Translations under genes and position numbers: made by a program
Shown here: positions 11,851 through 20,624 of the stretch, piece by piece
How positions within the stretch are numbered: position 1 is the first letter of the stretch
Layout of the letters: each line of letters opens with the position of its first letter
The notes under the pieces: generated by a model
What the model was told of the DNA's origin: nothing
The model's database searches: none
Seen by the model: only the letters and a program-made list of their open reading frames with translations
DNA from: Nitrosomonadales bacterium
GTDB lineage: Bacteria > Pseudomonadota > Gammaproteobacteria > Burkholderiales > Gallionellaceae
Assembly: GCA_016208015.1 (NCBI GenBank)
Contig: JACQYW010000005.1
Span: 1-64,000, forward strand
Direction of reading: 5' to 3'
DNA length: 64,000 nucleotides

Positions 11851-13147
11851 GACGCATGACCTCTTCGATCTCCTTTACCGTCTTCGGCGCATCCTGCGTG
11901 AGCACTTCATTGCCCTTCGCGGTGATGAGCACATCGTCCTCGATGCGGATGCCGATGTTCCACAATGCCTTCGGCACGCTGTCGCTCGGGCGGATGTAAC
12001 AGCCCGGTTCGACGGTGAGCGTCATGCCGACTTGCAGGGGGCGCCACTGGTCACCGATCTTGTATTCTCCGACGTCGTGCACATCCATGCCCAGCCAGTG
12101 GCCGGTGCGGTGCATGTAGAACTGCTTGTAGCTTTCGCTCTCCAGAACGGATTCTACAGAACCCTGACACAGTTTGAGGTCGATGAATCCCTGCGCCAAC
12201 ACGCGCAAGGCCGCATCGTGCGGCGCGACCCACAAATTGCCGGGTCTTGCGGCGGAGATCGCCGCCGCCTGCGCGGCGAGTACGATCTCGTACACATCCT
12301 TCTGCGCGGGGCTGAACTTGCCGTTCACCGGGAAGGTGCGTGTGATATCCGAGGCATAGCTGTCCAGTTCGCAACCGGCGTCGATGAGCAGCAGGTCGCC
12401 GTCGTTGAGGCGCGCATCGTTGCCGACATAATGCAGGGTGCAGGCGTTGGCGCCGCCCGCGACGATACTGGTGTAGGCCGGTTGGCGCGCGCCGTGGCGG
12501 CAGAACTCGTGCAGCAGCTCGGCCTCCACCTCGTATTCGAACTGGCCGGGGCGGGTGAAGCACATCGCGCGGCGGTGCGCCCCGCAGGAGATCGCGGCGG
12601 CACGCCGCATGATGTCCTGTTCGAACCCGTCCTTGAGCAGACGCATCTCGTCGAGCAGTTCGCGCACATCGCGGATCTCGCTCGGCGCGCGGATGCCGCT
12701 GCGCGACTTGGCCTTCACCGCTTCGCGCAGTTTGAGCAGGCTCGCATCCCATGAGGCATCGGCGCCGACCGGGTAGAACAGCGCAGGCTGGTTGCCCAAC
12801 AGTTCGGCGAGTTTCTCATCCAGCTGCGCGATGGGATAGGCGGCATCGAAGCCGAACTTTTCGCTCGCACCATCGGGGCCGTAGCGGAAACCGTCCCATA
12901 CTTCGCGCTCGGGATTCTTCTCGCGGCAGAACAGGATGGATTCCATCCTGTCACCCGCGATCAATACCAGCACGGCTTCCGGCTCGGCGAAGCCGGTGAG
13001 GTAGTGGAAATGGCTATCGTGGCGGTAGTCGTAATGAGTGTCGGCGTTGCGCGCCACTTCCGGCGCGGTGGGGATGACGGCGATGCCGTGCTTCATCTTT
13101 TCGACGAGGCGGTTGCGGCGTTGTTGGAAGGGTGCGAAATCAGTCAT
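11843..13147 (-). CDS. pepP: Xaa-Pro aminopeptidase P
   Basis: Removes the N-terminal residue from peptides with proline in position two. About 434 residues: an N-terminal creatinase-like domain (QRRNRLVEKM, YRHDSHFHYLTGF.EPEAVLVL) and a C-terminal pita-bread domain. Dimetal ligands are visible: the two Asp in DAGCELDSYASDITRTFPVNG, His in HRTGHWLGMDVHDVG, Glu in VEPGCYI and Glu in GIRIEDDVL. Cytoplasmic. The start MTDFAPFQQRR (13147) matches family length; an ATG three codons upstream is also possible. The start overlaps the murU stop, and the gene lies in the amgK-murU-pepP-ubiH minus-strand operon. Confidence 0.93.
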   Translation of the reverse strand: MTDFAPFQQRRNRLVEKMKHGIAVIPTAPEVARNADTHYDYRHDSHFHYLTGFAEPEAVLVLIAGDRMESILFCREKNPEREVWDGFRYGPDGASEKFGFDAAYPIAQLDEKLAELLGNQPALFYPVGADASWDASLLKLREAVKAKSRSGIRAPSEIRDVRELLDEMRLLKDGFEQDIMRRAAAISCGAHRRAMCFTRPGQFEYEVEAELLHEFCRHGARQPAYTSIVAGGANACTLHYVGNDARLNDGDLLLIDAGCELDSYASDITRTFPVNGKFSPAQKDVYEIVLAAQAAAISAARPGNLWVAPHDAALRVLAQGFIDLKLCQGSVESVLESESYKQFYMHRTGHWLGMDVHDVGEYKIGDQWRPLQVGMTLTVEPGCYIRPSDSVPKALWNIGIRIEDDVLITAKGNEVLTQDAPKTVKEIEEVMRHE

Positions 13148-13853
13148 GTCCTGCATTCTGCGACTCGCGCAGTTGCTTGTCGAGTTCGGCCAGCCGCTGC
13201 GGGGTGCCCACATCAACCCAGATGCCGCGATGATGTTCGCCGCTGACCTTGCCCAGCGCGATCTGTTCGCGCAGCAGCGGGGCCAGCGGAGCCTTGTTTC
13301 CGCGTGCGATGTTTGCGAACAACTGTGGCTTGTACAGGCCGATGCCGGAAAAAGTCAGTGCTGAGTGCTGAGTGCTGAGTGCCGGGTTGGAGATGCGGCC
13401 ATCGCGCAGGCCGAAATCGCCCCTGGGGTTATGTTCGGGGTTGTCCACCAGCACCAGATGCGCCATGTCGTTGCTATTGGCGAGTGCGGCTGCACGAGAG
13501 GGCAGATGCGAGAAATCGTAGTCGCACCAGATGTCGCCGTTGACCACCGCGAATGGTTCATCGCCCAGCAAATGCAACGCGAAGGCAATCCCGCCCGCCG
13601 TCTCCAGTGCCGTGCCCTCGTCCGAATAGCGGATGTGCACGCCAAACTGGCTGCCGTCGCCCAAATTCTGTTCGATCTGTATGCCGAGGTGAGCATGGTT
13701 GATGACCAAGTCGGTGATCCCTGCGCGCACCAGATGTTCGATATGCCACACGATGAGCGGCTTGCCGCCTGCCAGCAACAACGGCTTGGGTGTGCGGTCG
13801 GTGAGCGGACGCATGCGTTCGCCGCGTCCGGCGGCGAGGATCATGGCAAGCAT
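13140..13853 (-). CDS. murU: N-acetylmuramate-1-phosphate uridylyltransferase (murein recycling)
   Basis: Nucleotidyltransferase that converts MurNAc-1-phosphate to UDP-MurNAc, bypassing de novo synthesis and lowering fosfomycin sensitivity in organisms that have it. 237 residues with the signature MILAAGRGERMRPLTDRTPKPLL, VINHAHLGIQIE, SDEGTALETAGGI, VNGDIWCDYDF, LVDNPEHNPRGDFGL and HHRGIWVDVGTPQRL. The start MLAMILAAG at 13853 fits the family; upstream lies repeat DNA. A heptanucleotide repeat lies inside the gene (13357-13380) and encodes ALSTQHSAL in a loop that varies between homologues. It follows amgK on the same strand, the usual pairing. Confidence 0.9.
   Translation of the reverse strand: MLAMILAAGRGERMRPLTDRTPKPLLLAGGKPLIVWHIEHLVRAGITDLVINHAHLGIQIEQNLGDGSQFGVHIRYSDEGTALETAGGIAFALHLLGDEPFAVVNGDIWCDYDFSHLPSRAAALANSNDMAHLVLVDNPEHNPRGDFGLRDGRISNPALSTQHSALTFSGIGLYKPQLFANIARGNKAPLAPLLREQIALGKVSGEHHRGIWVDVGTPQRLAELDKQLRESQNAGHD
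13357..13380. repeat. Heptanucleotide tandem repeat inside murU
   Basis: Three full copies of GCTGAGT (ACTCAGC on the coding strand) at 13360-13380, preceded by a partial AGT. The unit is not a multiple of three, so gain or loss of one copy would shift the murU frame. Confidence 0.85.
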
Positions 13854-14003
13854 TGAAAATTGTCTTTCACGATTGCTTCCTCGCCCGCTTGCGGGAGAGG
13901 ATTGAGGAGAGGGCATCGGGAGAGGATTGCACCCGCAAGAGGCAGGCCGTGGCTGTAAGGCCGCTGAAGCGGCAACAGCCACGCACAGGTGAGGGAGATG
14001 CGC
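13854..14003. repeat. Composite palindromic repeat between amgK and murU (copy R4)
   Basis: The 150-bp space between the coupled genes amgK and murU is filled by repeat DNA. The left part (TTGAAAAT.GTC.TTCACG and a CCCGCTTGCGGG hairpin) resembles the repeat inside amgK. The right part (13918-13997) is about 89 percent identical by eye to 20461-20539 near rsmA. It contains nested stems CGTGGCTGT/ACAGCCACG and GCCGCT/AGCGGC. No gene is seen here. Confidence 0.75.
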
Positions 14004-14007
14004 AGCA

Positions 14008-15066
14008 TCAAGAAGCAGCTCCGGCTTTGGCAACGTGCTGTTCCAGTTCGATCAGCAGATTATGCAAAGGCTTGAGGTCGATATAGCGCTCGCAGGCGCG
14101 CACCAGGTATTCCATCACCAGCGGCATGTCTTTCAGATATCCGTCCTTGCCGTCGCGGTGATACAGACGCGCGAAGATGCCCAGCACCTTGATGTGGCGC
14201 TGCACGCCCATCATCTCGTAATCGCGGTAGAACTCGCCGAAGTCTTCGCGCACCGGCAGCCCGGCCTTGCGCGCCTTTTCCCAATGGCGGATGAGCCAGT
14301 CCATGATCTCTTCCTCTTCCCACTTGATGTAGGCGTCCTTGAACAGTGAGGCGAGGTCGTAGGTGATGGGGCCGTAGACGGCATCCTGGAAATCCAATAT
14401 CCCGGGCGAGGATTGAAAATCGTCCTTCACGTTTGCCCTCTCTCCTGCGGGCGGGAGAGAGTTGGAGAGAGGGGATTCGAGATACATCAGGTTGCGCGAG
14501 TGATAGTCGCGGTGCACATACACGCAGGGCTGGGCGAGGTTGTTGGCGAGGATGCGCTTGAACACTTCTTCCAGTTTGGCCTGTTGCTTGTCGCTGAGCG
14601 TCACGCCGAGATGCTTGGCGATGTACCACTCCGGGAACAGGTTGAGTTCGCGGCGCAGCAGAGCTTCGTCGTAGGGGGGCAGTTCGCCCTTCTTCGAGGC
14701 GAGCTGGATCTTGATGAGCGCATCGGTCGCCGCGCCGTAAAGCTGTTTTGCATCGCCCGTGCCCAATGCCTGCAGATAGGTGGTGTTGCCGAGGTCGGAC
14801 AACAGCAGAAAACCCTGCGCCAGGTCCTGTGCATACACATGCGGCACATGGGTTCCGGCATCTTCGAACAGCTTGCCTACATGCAGGAATGGCTTGCAGT
14901 CTTCGTGTTGCGGCGGGGCGTCCATGACGACTTTGGTTGAGCCATCGGCAAAGGTGGCGCGGAAGTAACGGCGGAAGCTGGCATCGGCAGAAGCGGGTGC
15001 GAGGGTGAACTTTTCGTTCGGGTACAGGCTGGAAAGCCAGTCGGTAAGCTGTTTTTGGCGCTGCAT
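14008..15066 (-). CDS. amgK: N-acetylmuramate/N-acetylglucosamine anomeric kinase with in-frame insertion
   Basis: Aminoglycoside-phosphotransferase-fold kinase that phosphorylates MurNAc or GlcNAc at C1, supplying MurU. 352 residues. Motifs: SADASFRRYFR near the N-terminus, VVMDAPPQHEDCKPF, LLLSDLGNTTYL, RRELNLFPEWY, catalytic loop VHRDYHSRNLM and metal site ILDFQDAVYGPITYDLASLFKDA, then MGVQRHIKVLGIFARL. Between the catalytic loop and the metal site the protein has about 24 extra residues (from SPLSNSLPP to DDFQS) where homologues have only a few. These are encoded by a palindromic repeat. The frame is intact. The gene is divergent from lptD and heads the murU-pepP-ubiH run. Confidence 0.9.
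   Translation of the reverse strand: MQRQKQLTDWLSSLYPNEKFTLAPASADASFRRYFRATFADGSTKVVMDAPPQHEDCKPFLHVGKLFEDAGTHVPHVYAQDLAQGFLLLSDLGNTTYLQALGTGDAKQLYGAATDALIKIQLASKKGELPPYDEALLRRELNLFPEWYIAKHLGVTLSDKQQAKLEEVFKRILANNLAQPCVYVHRDYHSRNLMYLESPLSNSLPPAGERANVKDDFQSSPGILDFQDAVYGPITYDLASLFKDAYIKWEEEEIMDWLIRHWEKARKAGLPVREDFGEFYRDYEMMGVQRHIKVLGIFARLYHRDGKDGYLKDMPLVMEYLVRACERYIDLKPLHNLLIELEQHVAKAGAAS
14411..14474. repeat. Palindromic repeat inside amgK (copy R3)
   Basis: Begins ATTGAAAATCGTCCTTCACG, matching the start of the intergenic repeat at 13851 with few changes, then folds as CCCTCTCTC...GAGAGAGGG around CTCTCC-TGCGGGC-GGGAGAG. It is read through in frame by amgK between its catalytic and metal-binding motifs. 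Confidence 0.75.
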
Positions 15067-15126
15067 TTGATTGCCTTAATGGTGAATTTGTGCGATTTTA
15101 GCACCTTAATTTATCCGCCCCGCACC

Positions 15127-17355
15127 ATGCGTTTTCGTCTTAGTCCTGTCGCTCTCATTCTGCTCGCAACATTCCCGCTGCCCGGCCTTGCCGAAGAGGC
15201 GGCCTTGCCGTTGAAGCTGGATCGTACATTCAAGCAGACCCCGCTCTCGTCCGAGGGGACGGCCGCTTTCATCAGTGCACGGCATGTGGAAGCCAAAAAA
15301 GGCGATCAACTGGAAGCGAACGGCGATGTCGAACTGCGCCAGGGCGGACAAGTGATCAGGGCCGGACACCTGGTCTACGGCCAGGTGAACAAGGACGTGC
15401 TTGCGGTGGGCGATGTCCGCATCGAACAGCCCGGCTCGGTGGTTAGCGGGCCGGTGCTGAAATTGAATCTGGATACTTACCTCGGCGAGATGCTCCAGCC
15501 GCAGTTCGAGTTCAGCGAGAACCACGCGCGCGGCGCGGCCGAGAACGTACAGATCGAGGGCAAGATGAATTATGTCTTTGCCGATGCGACCTATACCACC
15601 TGCCCGGCGGGGAATGACGACTGGTTGTTGCGCATGAGCCGTCTGGATATCGATCGCACCACGCAGGTCGGTGTGGCGCATCACGCCCGGGTCGAATTCA
15701 AGGGGGTGCCGATACTTTATACGCCGTGGATGGATTTCGCGCTGAATGGTACTCGTCGTTCCGGTTTCCTCGGGCCGACTTTCGGCAACACCAATAAAGG
15801 CGGTACCGAGATGACGCTGCCGTATTACTGGAACATCGCACCCAACTACGATGCGACCATCGTGCCGCGCATGATCGCCAGGCGCGGGACTCAGTTCAAC
15901 AACGAGTTCCGCTATCTGAATCCTTCTTATACAGGCGAGATCCATTACGATGTGTTGCCATATGACCGCGCGAGCCGGACGCAGCGAAATCGCGTGGCTT
16001 TGACTCATTCCCAGGCATTGGGGGGCGGAGTTGCAGCGGGACTCAAGATCAACCGCGTTTCGGACGACGATTATTTTCGCGACTTGTCTACGCTGGTGAG
16101 CGGGACGTCGCAGACCAACCTCTTGCGCGAAGGGGTGTTGTCTTATGGCGCTGGATGGTGGAATGCCTCCGCGCGAGTGCAGCGTTACCAGACATTGCAA
16201 GACCCGCTGGCCGTCCGTCCCGTGGCCATTCCCTATCGCCGTCAGCCGCAGGTTAGCCTGAACGCGCAAAATACGCTGGCAGACGCCAACATCGTTGTCG
16301 CCGGCGAGTATGTGGATTTTCGCCACGATACGAAGATCAACGCGCAACGGCTGGTGCTCTACCCTTCGTTGAGTTATCCGCTATTGAGCGACCCCGGCTA
16401 TTTCCTGACGCCCAAGTTGGGCATGCACCACACGGAATACCGGATGGGTTTGAACAACAAAAAATCGTTGCCGGACGCCTCGCGCACGGTACCCATCTTC
16501 AGCACCGACACGGGTATGGTGTTCGAACGTGATGATTCCTTTCTGGGGAACGGCTATGTGCAGACCTTGGAGCCGCGCCTGTTCTATGTCTATGTGCCTT
16601 ACCGCGACCAGAGCCTGATACCCGATTTCGATACGGCGCAGGCTCCCTTCAACTTTGGGCAGATATTCACCGAGAACCGTTTCTTCGGCAGCGACCGTGT
16701 CGGCGATGCCAATATGGCGACACTGGCGCTGACATCGCGCGCGATCGATGCGGATGACGGCAGCGAGCGGTTGCGCGTGATGGTGGGAGAGCGTTTCAGC
16801 TTCACCGCACCGCGCGTGAACCTGGTCACAACGACAGGCAGCACCAACACCAGCCGTTCGGATATCCTGTTGAGCATCGGCGGCAAGCTGAGCAAGGCGT
16901 GGTCGTTGGACAGCCTGTTCCAGTACAACCCCAACCAGTCGCATACCGAGTCGTATTACACGATGGCCCGTTACAATCCCGAAGCGGGCAAGCTGCTCAA
17001 TCTCGGTTATCGCTTCACACGCAATACCTTGCGCCAGGCGGATGTCTCTGGGCAATGGCCGCTGCTTTCGCGCTGGCATGGTGTGGCGCGCCTGAACTAT
17101 TCGCTGCAAGACCACCGTTCTTTGGAGGCGTTGGCGGGGCTTGAGTATAATCAGGACTGCTGGGCGATGCGTTTCGTGGCGCAAAGCTTCACATCCGCTA
17201 CCCGTGAGCGTTCAACAGGGGTCTTTTTGCAATTGGAGTTGAACGACCTGGTGCGTATCGGGTCCGATCCGCTGGATGCTTTGCGCAGCAGCGTAACCGG
17301 CTATTCCAAACTGAACAGCTTACCTGCCGAGCAGCCTGTAGAGGGCCTGCGCTGA
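15127..17355 (+). CDS. lptD: LPS-assembly outer-membrane protein LptD
   Basis: Outer-membrane beta-barrel that, with LptE, inserts lipopolysaccharide into the outer leaflet. 742 residues with a cleavable signal peptide (RLSPVALILLATFPLPGLAEE, cut after GLA). An N-terminal OstA/LptA-like jellyroll domain runs about 55-200 (SARHVEAKKGDQLEANGDVELRQ, AGHLVYGQ), then the LptD barrel (MDFALNGTRRSGFLGPTFG, WNIAPNYDATI, LGYRFTRNTLRQADVSGQWPL). Only two cysteines are seen in the mature protein (TTCPAG and QDCWAM), against four in E. coli, so a single interdomain disulfide is expected. The ATG at 15127 is chosen because it places the signal peptide at the N-terminus. It leads the lptD-surA-pdxA-rsmA operon. 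Confidence 0.95.
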   Translation: MRFRLSPVALILLATFPLPGLAEEAALPLKLDRTFKQTPLSSEGTAAFISARHVEAKKGDQLEANGDVELRQGGQVIRAGHLVYGQVNKDVLAVGDVRIEQPGSVVSGPVLKLNLDTYLGEMLQPQFEFSENHARGAAENVQIEGKMNYVFADATYTTCPAGNDDWLLRMSRLDIDRTTQVGVAHHARVEFKGVPILYTPWMDFALNGTRRSGFLGPTFGNTNKGGTEMTLPYYWNIAPNYDATIVPRMIARRGTQFNNEFRYLNPSYTGEIHYDVLPYDRASRTQRNRVALTHSQALGGGVAAGLKINRVSDDDYFRDLSTLVSGTSQTNLLREGVLSYGAGWWNASARVQRYQTLQDPLAVRPVAIPYRRQPQVSLNAQNTLADANIVVAGEYVDFRHDTKINAQRLVLYPSLSYPLLSDPGYFLTPKLGMHHTEYRMGLNNKKSLPDASRTVPIFSTDTGMVFERDDSFLGNGYVQTLEPRLFYVYVPYRDQSLIPDFDTAQAPFNFGQIFTENRFFGSDRVGDANMATLALTSRAIDADDGSERLRVMVGERFSFTAPRVNLVTTTGSTNTSRSDILLSIGGKLSKAWSLDSLFQYNPNQSHTESYYTMARYNPEAGKLLNLGYRFTRNTLRQADVSGQWPLLSRWHGVARLNYSLQDHRSLEALAGLEYNQDCWAMRFVAQSFTSATRERSTGVFLQLELNDLVRIGSDPLDALRSSVTGYSKLNSLPAEQPVEGLR

Positions 17356-17378
17356 ATGAACGATAACTGAAAGAGAAC

Positions 17379-18680
17379 ATGCTGAGAAAAATCTTCGTTG
17401 TATCCCTGCTTGCCAGCTCCGCGATTGCCTCTGCGGAGGAATCGCAGAAGCAGCCTGTTTCCATCGATCGCGTCGAAGTGGTCGTGAACGATGATGTCAT
17501 CACCCGCAAGGAATTGGATCTGCGCGTTGCCAGCGTCACCAGGATGCTGCAAAAGCAGAAGACTGCCTTGCCGGACAGGAACATACTGGAGCGGCAGGTG
17601 CAAGAGCGCATGATCATCGAGAGATTGCAGGTACAGTTCGCCAAAGAGAGCGGTGTGCGCGTGGATGATGCGCAGTTGGACAAGACCATCCTGCGTATCG
17701 CGCAGCAGAACAAATTCGCCACGGTCGCCGCGTTCCGCGCCAAGCTGGAGCAGGACGGAACCGACTTCAGGGAGTTTCGCGAGGAGATCCGCAACGAAAT
17801 GATCTCGGTGCGCCTGCGCGAGCGCGAAGTCGATAGCAAGCTGGTCATCAGCGAGAACGACGTCGATAACTATCTGAGCAACCAGGAGCGCCAGGAAGGC
17901 AAGGGCGAGGAGCTGCAGCTGGCCCATATCCTGATCGTTGTTCCCGAGCAGGCCAGTGCCGACAAGATACAGACCTATCGCAACCGTGCCGAACAGGCGC
18001 TGGCAAAGTTGCGCGGCGGCGACTCGTTCGCGCAGGTGGCGGCAGGATTCTCCGATGCGCAGGACGCGCTCAAGGGCGGCGAGATCGGCTGGCGTCCGGC
18101 GGACCGTTTGCCGCCGTTGTTCGCCGAATCGTTGCAGAAGATGAAGCCGGGTGAGGTGAGTCCGATCCTGCGTAGTCCAAACGGTTTCCATATCGTCAAA
18201 CTGCTGGACCGGCGCAGCAAGGATACTCCCGTCGTCATCATCCAGACGCATGCGCGCCATATCCTGATCAAGACCAGCGAACTGGTCTCCGAGAACGAAG
18301 CGAAGAGCCGTTTGCAGGAGATCAAACAGCGCATTGACAAGGGCGCGGATTTTGCCGAACAGGCAAAACTGCATTCCGAGGATGGCAGCGCACCGCAGGG
18401 CGGCGATCTGAGCTGGTTGTCGCCGGGCGAGACCGTGCCGGAATTCGAAGGCGCGATGGATGCCCTGAAAGTCGGCCAAGTAAGCGGCCTGGTACAGTCC
18501 GGTTTCGGCTGGCATCTGATCCAGGTGATGGAGCGCCGCAACACCGACGTGAGCGTGGAACAGAAACGCCAGCGCGCCCGCAATGCCATTCGCACCTTCA
18601 AGTCGGACGAGGCCTTCCAGGATTGGCTGCGCCAGTTGCGCGACCGCGCTTTTGTCGAATACCACACCGCCGCCAAGTAA
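17379..18680 (+). CDS. surA: Periplasmic chaperone and peptidyl-prolyl isomerase SurA
   Basis: Escorts outer-membrane proteins such as LptD through the periplasm. 433 residues: signal peptide ([19 protein letters not shown]), an N-terminal helical chaperone domain ([21 protein letters not shown] to [10 protein letters not shown]), two parvulin domains ([13 protein letters not shown]...HIVKLLD and [12 protein letters not shown]...WHLIQVME) and a C-terminal helix ([17 protein letters not shown]). The gene follows lptD by 23 bases and its stop overlaps the pdxA start, which is the classical lptD-surA-pdxA-rsmA order. Confidence 0.96.
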   Translation: MLRKIFVVSLLASSAIASAEESQKQPVSIDRVEVVVNDDVITRKELDLRVASVTRMLQKQKTALPDRNILERQVQERMIIERLQVQFAKESGVRVDDAQLDKTILRIAQQNKFATVAAFRAKLEQDGTDFREFREEIRNEMISVRLREREVDSKLVISENDVDNYLSNQERQEGKGEELQLAHILIVVPEQASADKIQTYRNRAEQALAKLRGGDSFAQVAAGFSDAQDALKGGEIGWRPADRLPPLFAESLQKMKPGEVSPILRSPNGFHIVKLLDRRSKDTPVVIIQTHARHILIKTSELVSENEAKSRLQEIKQRIDKGADFAEQAKLHSEDGSAPQGGDLSWLSPGETVPEFEGAMDALKVGQVSGLVQSGFGWHLIQVMERRNTDVSVEQKRQRARNAIRTFKSDEAFQDWLRQLRDRAFVEYHTAAK

Positions 18681-19651
18681 TGCAGCGAGCGCTCGCCATC
18701 ACCGCAGGCGAACCCGCAGGGATCGGCCCCGATCTCTGCCTGCAGTTGCAGCAGCTCGAACAACCATTGGTGGTGATCGCCGACAAAACATTGCTGCAAC
18801 AGCGCGCGGCGCAGCTTGGCATCGAAATTTCCATACATGACTACACACCTGCTGCTCCGCAAGCGGCAGGCAAGTTGAGTGTGTTGCACATTCCTTTGGC
18901 GAGCCCTGCTCAAGCCGGAAAACTGGACAACACGAACGCGCGTTACGTACTTGAAATCCTGCGCCGCGCGCTGCGGGGTTGCGTGTCCGGCGAGTTCTCC
19001 GGCATGGTCACTGCGCCCGTGCACAAGGGCGTCATCAACGATGCCGGGATTCCCTTCACCGGCCACACCGAATTTCTTGCCGAGCAGACGCATACACCCT
19101 TGGTGGTGATGATGCTGGCGGGTGGAGGAATGCGCGTGGCACTCGCGACCACGCACCTGCCGCTGCGCGAGGTGGCGGATGCCATCACGCAACCCTTGCT
19201 GGAAGACATCCTGCGCATCCTGCAGCGCGACCTGCAACGCCGTTTTGGCATCGCGAATCCGCGCATCCTGGTGGCCGGACTCAATCCCCATGCAGGCGAG
19301 GGCGGCCATCTCGGGCGCGAAGAGATCGAGGTGATGATCCCGGTTCTGGACAAACTGCGCGCGGAGGGCATGGATGTGAGTGTTCCCATTCCCGCCGATA
19401 CCCTGTTTGCGGCACACAGACTGCGCGAGTGCGATGCGGTACTGACGATGTATCACGACCAAGGCTTGCCGGTACTGAAGCACGCCAGCTTCGGCGAAGG
19501 TGTGAACATCACCCTCGGTCTGCCCTTCATCCGCACTTCAGTGGATCATGGTACCGCGCTGGAACTGGCTGGAACGGGCAAGGCCAACGTTGGCAGCCTG
19601 CTGGAGGCGATCAAGGTCGCAACGGAGATGGCGCAGCATGAACGGGCATAA
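18680..19651 (+). CDS. pdxA: 4-hydroxythreonine-4-phosphate dehydrogenase
   Basis: NAD-dependent step of pyridoxal 5-phosphate synthesis. 323 residues. Family motifs: N-terminal [15 protein letters not shown], metal-binding His in FTGHTEFLA, a second in [11 protein letters not shown] and a third in [13 protein letters not shown], plus [22 protein letters not shown]. The start [12 protein letters not shown] overlaps the surA stop as TAATG. The 3 prime end overlaps rsmA by 14 bases. Cytoplasmic dimeric enzyme. Confidence 0.95.
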   Translation: MQRALAITAGEPAGIGPDLCLQLQQLEQPLVVIADKTLLQQRAAQLGIEISIHDYTPAAPQAAGKLSVLHIPLASPAQAGKLDNTNARYVLEILRRALRGCVSGEFSGMVTAPVHKGVINDAGIPFTGHTEFLAEQTHTPLVVMMLAGGGMRVALATTHLPLREVADAITQPLLEDILRILQRDLQRRFGIANPRILVAGLNPHAGEGGHLGREEIEVMIPVLDKLRAEGMDVSVPIPADTLFAAHRLRECDAVLTMYHDQGLPVLKHASFGEGVNITLGLPFIRTSVDHGTALELAGTGKANVGSLLEAIKVATEMAQHERA

Positions 19652-20414
19652 GGCCAAGAAGAGCTTTGGCCAGAACTTTCTGGTCGACCAGAGCATCATC
19701 GCCGACATCGTGCGCGCCATCCGCCCGGAAGCCAGCGACAACATGGTGGAGATCGGCCCAGGCCTGGGCGCGCTGACGCGTCCGCTGTTGAAGCAACTGA
19801 ACAAGCTGCACGTGGTGGAGATCGACCGCGACATCATCGCGCGCCTGAAGACCGACTATCCGCAGGACAAGATCGTCATCCACGAAGGCGATGCGCTGAA
19901 ATTCGATTTCGCCATACTGGGCACACCGTTGCGCATCGTCGGCAACCTGCCCTACAACATCTCGTCGCCGCTGCTCTTCCACTTCGCCGACTATGCCGCG
20001 CGTATCACCGACATGCATTTCATGTTGCAGAACGAGGTGGTCGAGCGCATGGTGGCCGAGCCTTCCACACCCGCCTACGGGCGGCTGTCGGTGATGCTGC
20101 AATACCGCTTCTACATGGAAAAACTGCTGGATGTGCCGCCCGAGTCGTTCCGGCCCGCACCCAAGGTCGATTCGGCCATCGTGCGCATGATCCCCATCCC
20201 TGCCGACAAGATCGAAGTGAAGGACGAGACGTTGTACGCCCAAGTGGTTTCCGCCGCCTTCGGGCAACGGCGCAAGACCCTGCGCAACACGCTCAAGGCT
20301 TGGCTGTCAGAAGGCGAGTTTGCCGAGCTTGGCATCGATGCGCAGTTGCGTGCGGAGAATCTCGGTGTGGATGAATTCACCCGCATCGCCAATCACCTGA
20401 GCGGACGCAGGTAG
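19638..20414 (+). CDS. rsmA: 16S rRNA dimethyladenosine transferase
   Basis: Dimethylates the two adjacent adenines near the 3 prime end of 16S rRNA, a late small-subunit checkpoint. 258 residues. Motifs: [18 protein letters not shown]-binding [15 protein letters not shown], the acidic VVEIDRD, catalytic [11 protein letters not shown] and the late VDSAIVRM and [13 protein letters not shown]. The start lies inside the end of pdxA (14-base overlap). Last gene of the lptD operon; the following 210 bases are repeat DNA. Confidence 0.96.
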   Translation: MNGHKAKKSFGQNFLVDQSIIADIVRAIRPEASDNMVEIGPGLGALTRPLLKQLNKLHVVEIDRDIIARLKTDYPQDKIVIHEGDALKFDFAILGTPLRIVGNLPYNISSPLLFHFADYAARITDMHFMLQNEVVERMVAEPSTPAYGRLSVMLQYRFYMEKLLDVPPESFRPAPKVDSAIVRMIPIPADKIEVKDETLYAQVVSAAFGQRRKTLRNTLKAWLSEGEFAELGIDAQLRAENLGVDEFTRIANHLSGRR

Positions 20415-20421
20415 TTAGCGA

Positions 20422-20545
20422 TCCTGTCGCGTAGCGACAGCGATTGCTCCCTCTGCCTATGGGAGAGGGTTGCACCCGCAAGGAGTAGGCCGTGGCTGTA
20501 AAGCCGCTAAAGCGGCAACAGCTACGCGCGGGTGAGGGAAGGCAG
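20422..20545. repeat. Composite palindromic repeat between rsmA and thiD (copy R5)
   Basis: Contains a perfect CTGTCGC-GTA-GCGACAG hairpin near its left end and the ~80-bp module 20461-20539, which matches 13918-13997 with roughly nine differences by eye. Shared stems are TGGCTGTA..AACAGC and GCCGCT/AGCGGC. There is no T-run, so it is not a normal terminator, although transcription of the lptD operon ends somewhere around it. The 210-base gap holds nothing else but the thiD promoter region. Confidence 0.75.
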
Positions 20546-20582
20546 GTTGGTGCGCGCGACTCCTTCTTCCGCCGGATTCGGG

Positions 20583-20588
20583 TAAAAT
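20583..20588 (+). promoter_or_regulatory. Possible -10 box for thiD
   Basis: TAAAAT lies 36 bases before the thiD ATG, just downstream of the repeat R5. The -35 region is not convincing. No TPP riboswitch sequence is seen in this leader. Confidence 0.3.
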
Positions 20589-20624
20589 CGGCACTCGTCA
20601 ATCAAAGCAGGCCGCCCATCCATC

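Noticed and set aside
13854..14003. CRISPR-like array
   Set aside because: The repeats are palindromic, degenerate and not regularly spaced by unique spacers. No cas genes are present.
20415..20624. TPP riboswitch before thiD
   Set aside because: The CUGAGA and downstream ACCUGA-type elements are missing. The gap is filled by dispersed repeat DNA.
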